Positions 27,438 to 33,754 of a stretch of 64,000 nucleotides of DNA are shown piece after piece. This DNA is from JBEKCP01 sp049509515. Lineage in GTDB: Bacteria; Planctomycetota; Planctomycetia; Pirellulales; Thermoguttaceae. Made by a program: the position numbers and the translations under genes. The stretch's first letter is position 1. Every line of letters begins with the position of its first letter. Below the pieces are notes generated by a model, which was not told where the DNA came from, ran no database searches, and worked only from the letters and a program-made list of their open reading frames with translations. The DNA lies in the NCBI GenBank assembly GCA_049509515.1, contig JBEKZV010000023.1, forward strand, positions 12,798-76,797, in the 5' to 3' direction.

Positions 27438-28537
27438 AGGGCTCGCAACATGGTCGCGTAAGGGAGAAACAGGGCCACGCCGTACAACAACATGACCACC
27501 CCGCCCACCCCGAGGGTCGCCAAGATCGGCAGCAGCATTTGGGCCAGCTCGGCCTGCCGGCGGGCACGGCGGTGGTAGTTTTCGGAGGCGTGCCGCAAGA
27601 GCGGCAACAGCGACTCGCCCGGCCCCCCCGCGGTCACCAACCGGGCCAGAAGCGGCGGAAGGCCGGCGGCCAGCCCGCGGGGCGGCGGCCCAGGGGGCTC
27701 GGCGGCGGAAGGGGACGACGCGGCGGGTTCCGCGATCCCGCCGCGGCGGGCGGCTGCGGCCATTTCCTCCGCGGCGGAGGCCAGGTCCGGATCGCCGCAG
27801 GCCTCGGCTGCCAGCCGCAGCGATTCGTCCAACGGCACGCCGTTCTCAACCAGCAGCACGAGCACGTCCGTCAGGGTCGCGGCCCGCGACCAGCCGAGCG
27901 ACCGTCCAAGCCAGGGCAGCCAGCCCAACAGCCGTCCGCCGGCGGGCCTGCCGAACATCGCCACCCGCCGCGAGGCGAAGTAGCCCAGGACGGCCAGCAC
28001 GAGCAGCACGGCGGGCCCGATCGGCCCCCAGAGCCACGCCCCGCGGCCGCACCAATCCAGCATCGCGAACAGCCCGCCGGCGTGGAGCCCAAGCGACTGC
28101 ATCGTTTCCAGGAGCTGCGGGGCAATCCTTGCCGTGAAAAACGCGAAGAGTCCCCAGGCCAGGCCGACGACGATCATGGGGTAGAGCATCGCCAGCAAGA
28201 TCGAACGGCGGAGGTCGCCCAGGCGGCGCAGCGCGGCGGCCAGCGACTCCAGGGCGGCAGGCAGCCGGCCCGCCCGCAGGCCGGCCTGGACCACCGCCCG
28301 GCACGCCTTGGGGAGCTGCGGACCGAGCTCGTCGAGCACCTCGGCGAGCGGCTGGCCGCGGCCGGTCCGCTCCGCCAGGGTCCTTGCCAGCCGGCCCAGT
28401 CCGCCCGGCATGTCCTGGCCCAGGGCCTCCAGGCCGGCCTCCAGCGGCACGCCCGTCCGCGCCAGGGCGGCAATCTCGTCGCTCAGGGCAATCAGTTGAT
28501 CGAGCGTGATCGGCGGCGTGGCAGGGGACTGGCTCAT
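27428..28537 (-). CDS. Type II secretion system F family protein (GspF/PilC)
   Basis: This 369-residue polytopic protein of the assembly platform has the usual two cytoplasmic T2SF domains (TGVPLEAGLEALGQDMPGG near residue 29 and ENGVPLDESLRLAAEACGD near residue 231). Hydrophobic pairs follow each (ILLAMLYPMIVVGLAWGLF; LLPILATLGVGGVVMLLYG). It is followed directly by the GspF-GspF fusion and preceded by the GspE-like ATPase, the standard gene order of a type II secretion or type IV pilus locus. The ATG start at 28537 gives MSQSPATPPITLDQL. The stop falls inside the right copy of the 37-bp duplication. Confidence 0.9.
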   Translation of the reverse strand: MSQSPATPPITLDQLIALSDEIAALARTGVPLEAGLEALGQDMPGGLGRLARTLAERTGRGQPLAEVLDELGPQLPKACRAVVQAGLRAGRLPAALESLAAALRRLGDLRRSILLAMLYPMIVVGLAWGLFAFFTARIAPQLLETMQSLGLHAGGLFAMLDWCGRGAWLWGPIGPAVLLVLAVLGYFASRRVAMFGRPAGGRLLGWLPWLGRSLGWSRAATLTDVLVLLVENGVPLDESLRLAAEACGDPDLASAAEEMAAAARRGGIAEPAASSPSAAEPPGPPPRGLAAGLPPLLARLVTAGGPGESLLPLLRHASENYHRRARRQAELAQMLLPILATLGVGGVVMLLYGVALFLPYATMLRALGG

Positions 28538-28600
28538 GGAAATCAGGTGTTAGCTGTGACTTGTCAGTTGTTAGTTGTCAGTTGGTGGGGGAAGGGTGGG

Positions 28601-29851
28601 TCATGGGTGCAGCTCGGAATCTGTCATGCCGGCCGGTCCCAGGACGCGGCGAATCTCGGCCGGACTGGTCAGGCCGGCCGCCACGGCCTCCGCCGCCCGT
28701 TGCGAGCGGCTCGTCATGCGGGCCGCAACCGCCAGCCGCTCCAGCACGACCGTGTCGGCCCGCGCCAGCACGGCCCGGCCCAGCTCGGCAGCCGCCTCCG
28801 GGCGGCCCCCGCAGCGGAAGCTCAGCATCTCCACCAGCAGGAAGCGGCCGCGATAGCCGGTCCCCGCGCAGGCCGGGCAGCCGGCAGGCAGCAATACCCG
28901 GCCCACGGGCAGCCCCAGCCGGGCAGCCGGATCGTCGCACGGCCGGGCACAGGTGCAGAGCTTCCGCGGCAGCCGCTGGCAGAGGATCGCCAGCAGCGTG
29001 CTCCGCAAGACGTAAGGCTCGATGCCCATGTCCAGCAGCCGCCCGAGGGTCTCGGCCGCACTGCCCGCGTGAAACGTGCTCAGCAGGAGATGGCCGGTCA
29101 AGGAGCCCTGCAAGGCGGCCTCGGCGGTGGCGCGGTCGCGGATCTCGCCCACCAGGATCACCTCGGGGTCTTGCCGCATGAGGAACCGCAGCCCGGTCGC
29201 CAGGTCCAGCCCGGCGGCGGAATTGACCTGCGATTGGGCCACTCCGGGCACGGCCACCTCGATCGGGTCTTCCAGCGAGACGAGGCTGCGTCCTTCCGCG
29301 TCGCGCCGCGCCAGCTCGCGGAGACAGGCGTAGGCGGTGGTGGTCTTGCCGCTGCCGGCCGGGCCGGAGATGAGGATCGCGCCCGAGGTCTCGCCCAGCA
29401 ATCCGCCGAGCCCGCCCAGGACGTCGGCCGGCAGCCCCAGGTCTTCGAGCCGCTCGTACCGGCCGCTGCGGCCGAAGAAGCGGACCACGGCCCGCTCGCC
29501 GCCCAGCGCCGGAAACGTGCTCAGCCGCATCTCGACGTCCGAGCCGTTCGGGCGGATGCGTCCCTCTTGCGGGACGTCGGTCCGGTAGGTCAACAGCTCG
29601 GCCTGAACTTTCAGCCGGGCGACGACGTTGGGGCCCAGCCCGCGGGGCAGCCGGGCGACCGTCTGCAAAACGCCGTCCAGGCGGAATTTCACTTCCAGGG
29701 CGTCGGGCGCGGGCTGGAGATGGATGTCGCTGGCCCCCGCCGCGCGGCCTGCTGCCAGGAGTCGCTCGACGGCCTCGACGGCGTACTGCGGATCGCCCGC
29801 ATCCAGCGCCGCGAGTTGCTCGGCCAGGCAATCCAAGGCGACCTGTGGCAT
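28601..29851 (-). CDS. GspE/PilB-type assembly ATPase
   Basis: This 416-residue cytoplasmic hexameric ATPase would power pseudopilin assembly. It has a GASDIHLQP segment near residue 45, the Walker A motif GPAGSGKTTT near residue 163, the Asp box SLEDPIEV, Walker B LVGEIRD and the His box TGHLLLSTFHA. Two pairs of cysteines (CTCARPC and CPACAGTG) form the zinc site typical of GspE. It lacks the long N-terminal domain, so it is shorter than classical GspE. I chose ATG 29851, preceded by GGGGGC; the upstream extension is encoded by a palindromic repeat and is unlikely to be real protein. It is the first gene of the leftward operon. Confidence 0.93.
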   Translation of the reverse strand: MPQVALDCLAEQLAALDAGDPQYAVEAVERLLAAGRAAGASDIHLQPAPDALEVKFRLDGVLQTVARLPRGLGPNVVARLKVQAELLTYRTDVPQEGRIRPNGSDVEMRLSTFPALGGERAVVRFFGRSGRYERLEDLGLPADVLGGLGGLLGETSGAILISGPAGSGKTTTAYACLRELARRDAEGRSLVSLEDPIEVAVPGVAQSQVNSAAGLDLATGLRFLMRQDPEVILVGEIRDRATAEAALQGSLTGHLLLSTFHAGSAAETLGRLLDMGIEPYVLRSTLLAILCQRLPRKLCTCARPCDDPAARLGLPVGRVLLPAGCPACAGTGYRGRFLLVEMLSFRCGGRPEAAAELGRAVLARADTVVLERLAVAARMTSRSQRAAEAVAAGLTSPAEIRRVLGPAGMTDSELHP

Positions 29852-29891
29852 CGTTTGCCCCCGGGATCGCTGCCGCAAGGAACTTGCCCTA

Positions 29892-29970
29892 GGGAAAAAG
29901 GGGACAGTCCCCATTTGCCGGAACGGCCCGAAGGGTGCTGCGCACAAATGGGGACTGTCCCCTTTTTCCC
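29892..29970. repeat. GGGGACAGTCCCC element, perfect 26-bp inverted repeat
   Basis: The arms 29892-29917 and 29945-29970 are exact reverse complements (GGGAAAAAGGGGACAGTCCC type). The element lies about 40 bp upstream of the GspE start and belongs to the same family as 10084-10163. It may affect transcription or translation of the operon. Confidence 0.88.
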
Positions 29971-30036
29971 GCCCAAGTTCATTTAGCCTAGCCGAAACCG
30001 GCCGGCGGCACAAGTCCCCCCCTCACACAGCAGAAC

Positions 30037-31020
30037 CTATTTCGTTCTCTTCGGCGTCAGATGGGGAATGCCCGACCGGTCAAGTTCCACGACGAAGATC
30101 TCCAAGTCGGGAACCGCGGACTTCGAGAAGGTCAGCCGGACAACCCAACCCGTCCATACCAGGGGGTCGCTGGGGAAATAGTCGAAGACGAAGTTGCCCA
30201 GACTGTAAATGATCGGCCGGCCCTTGTAGAGATCGACGGTCTGCGTGACGTGCGGATGTCCGCCGATCACCGCGTCCGCTCCGGCGTCGATCATGCTGCG
30301 GGCCAAGGTCTTCTGCGATTCCTCGGGCGACGGCTCCAATTCGTCTCCCCAGTGCAGCATGGGGATCACCAAGTCGGCGTGCTCGACGGTCCTGGCCGCC
30401 TTGATGCCCGCGATGGCGGCCGCCGGGGTGAGCCAGGCGGTCCCGGCGCGATGCTCGCCGGCCTCGAAAGACCGCGGCGGAAAATCGTTGTAGCCCAGCA
30501 GCGCCACGCGCCGGCCGTTCCGCTCGAGCACCAGCGGGCGACACGCCTCCTGCCGGTCGCGGCCGCCGCCAAAATAGGGCAGGTGCGCTTTCTGGAGCAA
30601 CGCGAGTTCTTCCGAGAAGCCGTCGGGGCCGTAGTCGCCCGAATGGTTGTTGGCCACGCAGACCGCGGAGAAGTGCCGCGACAGCACGGGAATGCACTGC
30701 GGCCTGGCCTTGAACGTGTACGGCTTCAGGACATGGCTGCCGCCCCTGGCGACCACGCACTCCAGGTTGCACACGGCAATATCCGCGCTTGCGAGAATCG
30801 GAGCGAGATCGGCGAACGGGTCTTCCCCGTGGGCCAGGGCGTGGCCCGGCCCGCCGTCCAACATGACGTCGCCCGCCAGCACGATCCGCACAGTGCCGTC
30901 CTTGCCCTTTTCGGCCTGTGCCGCGGCGGGCCGCAACGGCCCGGTCGCAATCGCCAGGAACAAGACCAGCAACGACCAACGACCCGCCGCCGGCCAACGA
31001 CATCTCCAGAGAACGCTCAT
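30037..31020 (-). CDS. CapA-family metallophosphatase-like exported protein
   Basis: This 327-residue protein has a signal peptide (about residues 15-35, LLVLFLAIATGPLRPAAAQ). It belongs to the CapA/poly-gamma-glutamate family, a calcineurin-like metal-binding fold. Metal and active-site motifs are LAGDVMLDG, VCNLECVVA, VANNHSGDYG, MLHWGDE, GGHPHVTQ and SLGNFVFD. CapA proteins act in cell-surface poly-gamma-glutamate anchoring, but many family members have unrelated or unknown jobs, and no capB/capC genes are nearby. The start is ATG 31020, about 32 bases after a good predicted -10 box. It stands alone between the pilus-like operon and the methyltransferase. Confidence 0.88.
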   Translation of the reverse strand: MSVLWRCRWPAAGRWSLLVLFLAIATGPLRPAAAQAEKGKDGTVRIVLAGDVMLDGGPGHALAHGEDPFADLAPILASADIAVCNLECVVARGGSHVLKPYTFKARPQCIPVLSRHFSAVCVANNHSGDYGPDGFSEELALLQKAHLPYFGGGRDRQEACRPLVLERNGRRVALLGYNDFPPRSFEAGEHRAGTAWLTPAAAIAGIKAARTVEHADLVIPMLHWGDELEPSPEESQKTLARSMIDAGADAVIGGHPHVTQTVDLYKGRPIIYSLGNFVFDYFPSDPLVWTGWVVRLTFSKSAVPDLEIFVVELDRSGIPHLTPKRTK

Positions 31021-31052
31021 GTCACCACCAGGGTTTTTTGGTGAAAGCTTCT

Positions 31053-31080
31053 ATTATATATCTAGGTCATCCTCCGGCAA
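31053..31080 (-). promoter_or_regulatory. Predicted promoter of the CapA-like gene
   Basis: On the minus strand TTGCCG (31075-31080) is followed after 16 bases by TATAAT (31053-31058). The start codon is 32 bases beyond the -10 box. The region is strikingly A/T-rich compared with its surroundings. Confidence 0.55.
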
Positions 31081-31153
31081 AGGTCGCCGTCATTCCTCTC
31101 CGCATTGCAGGGGGTACCCGTCCCTGAGGCCGGCGGCGGGCACAGCTCGCAGA

Positions 31154-31837
31154 TCAACTCTGAGCCCGGAATAGGGCGGCACATCCGATGGCGAGCACGT
31201 CGGCGGTGGCGAACCTCTTTTTGAGTTCCTTCCTCAGCTCCTCCATGGAGTCCTGGGCATTATGGAACCTTTGCTCCTGCTGGTACTTGCTCATCAGGCG
31301 CTCCGCCGCCGGTGTGCGCTGCACGCCTATGGCCAGCAGCGTCGAGCCGAAGAGCACGCCGCCAGGCTTGAGCAGCGGCCTGAGATGATCGAACACCGCG
31401 GCTTTCGTCGCGATCGTACCCCGCAGGCAATGCAGAAGGTAGTTCATGCCGATCGAATCGAACCGCTCGATCCCCGCGGTCGTTTCCCGCACGTCGTCCT
31501 CGTCCAGCACGTTGCACTGGTAGCGCTCGGGTCGGTAGCGGGCAATCCGGCGGGCGGCCTTTGCCAGGCAGCCCGGGTTCGAATCCATCAGCGCCACGCG
31601 GGGCGACTTGCCGGGGAAGCGGCAGTGGTGCAGAAAATACCCCGTCCCCACGCCGACATCCAGGTGATTGCCCGCGACGTTCTGGTTGTAGAATTCCAGC
31701 AGGCACGCTGTCGGGCACCGCCAGAAGAAGCGGTTATTCCTGCAGAGCACCCAAAGATCATAAAAGAACAGATCGAACTTCGAGTACCTCGCCCCGGCGG
31801 CGTCCCGGGCGTCGCCTTCTTTCCGGGTACCGTTCAT
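31154..31837 (-). CDS. Class I SAM-dependent methyltransferase
   Basis: This 227-residue cytoplasmic enzyme has the Rossmann SAM-binding motif I, HLDVGVGTGYFLHHC, near residue 58, motif II VALMDSNPGCL, and a later FDSIGMNYLLHCL. The LKPGGVLFGS segment is the standard post-motif III. The N-terminus (FDLFFYDLWVLCRNNRFFW) resembles methyltransferases of natural-product and lipid pathways, but the substrate is not evident. The ATG at 31837 has AAGGGA nine bases upstream. It is 32 bp downstream of the Agl23-like glycosyltransferase and may be cotranscribed with it. Confidence 0.85.
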   Translation of the reverse strand: MNGTRKEGDARDAAGARYSKFDLFFYDLWVLCRNNRFFWRCPTACLLEFYNQNVAGNHLDVGVGTGYFLHHCRFPGKSPRVALMDSNPGCLAKAARRIARYRPERYQCNVLDEDDVRETTAGIERFDSIGMNYLLHCLRGTIATKAAVFDHLRPLLKPGGVLFGSTLLAIGVQRTPAAERLMSKYQQEQRFHNAQDSMEELRKELKKRFATADVLAIGCAALFRAQS

Positions 31838-31869
31838 CGCACGAGATCCCTTGGGCGAAAAACTGCCGC

Positions 31870-33588
31870 TCAGGGGCCGGCGGCCAACGACGCCCGCCAC
31901 AGGTCCTCGCGGACGTAGACGTAAAGCCACACCCCCGGCGGCCGCAGCCCGATGAGCGTCTGCTTGTTGTACTCCCCGCGGAGCCCGGCGTCCACCTCGT
32001 CTTGGACGTCGGTCGCCAGGAGGACGACCGCGGGGGCCGGCATGGCGGCGGACTCGCGGCGCCACTCGGCCGCGTCCAGCCAGTAGCCCACGTGCTCCGG
32101 GTTGAACCGCCGCAGGTACCACGGCAGCGGCCAATAGCTCTCCGGCACAACGACGTGGATGATCATGTCGTGCCCGGCGGGGGACACGCGGGCCAACGTC
32201 TCCAGCCGCTCCGCAAGCTTCACCACGTCGGGCGACGTGTACGAATGCCCGTAAGGATGCTGCTGGTCGACCGGGATGCGGAAATTGAGCAGATAGGATT
32301 GCCAGCCGAGGTGTGCCGAGCCGACCACGAGCAGCAGGGCGGCAAGAAATGTAGACCGCACACGCCGTGTGCGGGAAAGCCGCACACGGCGTGTGCGGTC
32401 TACATCCAGCAGCAGCCAGGGCGCGGCGGCGGCCACCAGCAGCACGCCGTCCAGGAAACCGATCGCGCACCATGGCGTTTTATACGGGATCGCCGCGTAG
32501 AGGGCCGCGAGGATGACACTGTAGAAGACAAGGAATCGAACCAGGCCCAGCGACGGCACCCAAAGTGCCTGTCCAAGAACAGCTTGTGGTGCAGGCGTCT
32601 CGCCCGCCGTGGCAGCCGGGACGGCTGCACCACAAGCATGCGGAGCGCCGCTAATCCTCCGCCGAAGAAACAGGGACAGCAGGGCGCCCAGCGCGGCCAG
32701 CGCGAAGATCGCGGCTTCCGGGGCGTACAGGTGCCGCAGCGGCCGCCAGGCCAGGAGCAGCTTGAAGTAGTAGAACCACGGCTCGACGTGCAGGCCGCTC
32801 TGGGTGCCGCGGCGCCAATAGTTGGCGTAGGCCGTGATCGAGTCCCATGGGCCGTGCCGGTCCCGCCCGAAGCCGGAATAGAACGCCCCGGCCACCAGGC
32901 AGGCGGCAGCCAGGGCGGCCAGGAGCGGGCCGGGGCGGAGCCGGGACCACAGGGGCGGCATCGCCCCGTCGCGGAGTCGTCCCCAGGCCGCCGTCAAGAC
33001 GAGAGCGGCCGCCATGGCCGCGGCGGAGAGGATCCACGTCTCTTTCGTGGCGTACATCAGGCCGAAGGCGGCCCCCGCCGCGGCGGCCCAAGCGATGCGG
33101 CCCGAGCGGACGTAGCGCCACGAGCAGCCGATCACCAGCAGCGTCATCGCCGCCAGCAGCGTCTCCTGCATGTAGTATCGCGAGTAGAATACCAGCGTCG
33201 GCGAGAGGGCCGTCCACAGGGCGGCCGTCACCGCCGCGGGGCCGCCTAGCCCGTCGGCCAACACGAGAACCAGGAGCACCATCGCCAGGGAGAATACCAC
33301 CGGAACCAGCCGGTACGTGGCGGCGTCGCTGTGGGCGAAATCCTCGACTCCGCGGAGCCACAGCGACGGCAGGGTCAGCCAGTACAGGCTCGGGCCGTGG
33401 TGATCGCGGACGTCGTAGTCGTAGACGCCGGTCTCGTAGAGAATGGCGGCCTTAACGGCCTGGTTGGCTTCGTCGGCGTGCATCGGGCGGTCCGCCAACT
33501 GCGGCAGGCGGAGGCACGCCGCTGCGATCGCCGCCGCCAGCACGCAGACGCCAAGCGCGATCCGGTCGATGCCCCTGCGAATGCCGAT
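31870..33588 (-). CDS. GT39-type membrane glycosyltransferase, Agl23-like, with two repeat insertions
   Basis: This membrane protein of about 572 residues has roughly ten hydrophobic helices. The family's DE motif is visible in RPMHADEANQAV, directly after the first helix (residues 39-40), followed by YDYDVRDHHGPSLYWL. It resembles the flippase-associated Agl23 (TIGR03663) group. No ATG, GTG or TTG exists in frame between the promoter region and the first helix. An ATC at 33588 lies eight bases after AAGGAG and is taken as the start. Two palindromic elements are inserted in frame (residues 318-336 and 395-413). Donor and acceptor sugars are unknown. Confidence 0.75.
   Translation of the reverse strand: MGIRRGIDRIALGVCVLAAAIAAACLRLPQLADRPMHADEANQAVKAAILYETGVYDYDVRDHHGPSLYWLTLPSLWLRGVEDFAHSDAATYRLVPVVFSLAMVLLVLVLADGLGGPAAVTAALWTALSPTLVFYSRYYMQETLLAAMTLLVIGCSWRYVRSGRIAWAAAAGAAFGLMYATKETWILSAAAMAAALVLTAAWGRLRDGAMPPLWSRLRPGPLLAALAAACLVAGAFYSGFGRDRHGPWDSITAYANYWRRGTQSGLHVEPWFYYFKLLLAWRPLRHLYAPEAAIFALAALGALLSLFLRRRISGAPHACGAAVPAATAGETPAPQAVLGQALWVPSLGLVRFLVFYSVILAALYAAIPYKTPWCAIGFLDGVLLVAAAAPWLLLDVDRTRRVRLSRTRRVRSTFLAALLLVVGSAHLGWQSYLLNFRIPVDQQHPYGHSYTSPDVVKLAERLETLARVSPAGHDMIIHVVVPESYWPLPWYLRRFNPEHVGYWLDAAEWRRESAAMPAPAVVLLATDVQDEVDAGLRGEYNKQTLIGLRPPGVWLYVYVREDLWRASLAAGP
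32350..32404. repeat. Perfect 25-bp inverted repeat inside the Agl23-like gene
   Basis: The arms 32350-32374 and 32380-32404 (TGTAGACCGCACACGCC type) are exact reverse complements around a five-base loop. They are read in frame, adding RTRRVRLSRTRRVRS-like residues to the protein. Confidence 0.88.
32582..32637. repeat. GCTTGTGGTGCAG inverted repeat inside the Agl23-like gene
   Basis: The 13-base arms at 32582-32594 and 32625-32637 pair perfectly. The element lies in frame and encodes CGAAVPAATAGETPAPQ between two hydrophobic helices. Confidence 0.8.
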
Positions 33589-33621
33589 GCCACAGTCTCC
33601 TTGTCCAGGGGGAGGAACAGT

Positions 33622-33627
33622 ATTATA
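33622..33627 (-). promoter_or_regulatory. Predicted -10 box for the Agl23-like gene
   Basis: A perfect TATAAT on the minus strand lies 33 bases before the proposed ATC start, matching the spacing seen upstream of the CapA-like gene. No good -35 sequence is seen at 16-18 bases. The position supports a translation start near 33588 and argues against the long upstream frame that overlaps the divergent gene. Confidence 0.45.
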
Positions 33628-33754
33628 CTCTATCCCTGTGTCCAGTGCCGGCCTCCCCTGGCACGCGGTGTTGCGGCCGTGGTATCTTGGCGATTGGCGA
33701 CGCGGGCCAGGTTCAGGTCCCTCCTTCGACCCCACGTTGGACACCGGTAGACAA

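Noticed and set aside
31570..31595. GGTTCGAATCC sequence resembling a tRNA T-arm
   Set aside because: It lies inside the methyltransferase gene and no acceptor or anticodon stem could be built around it.
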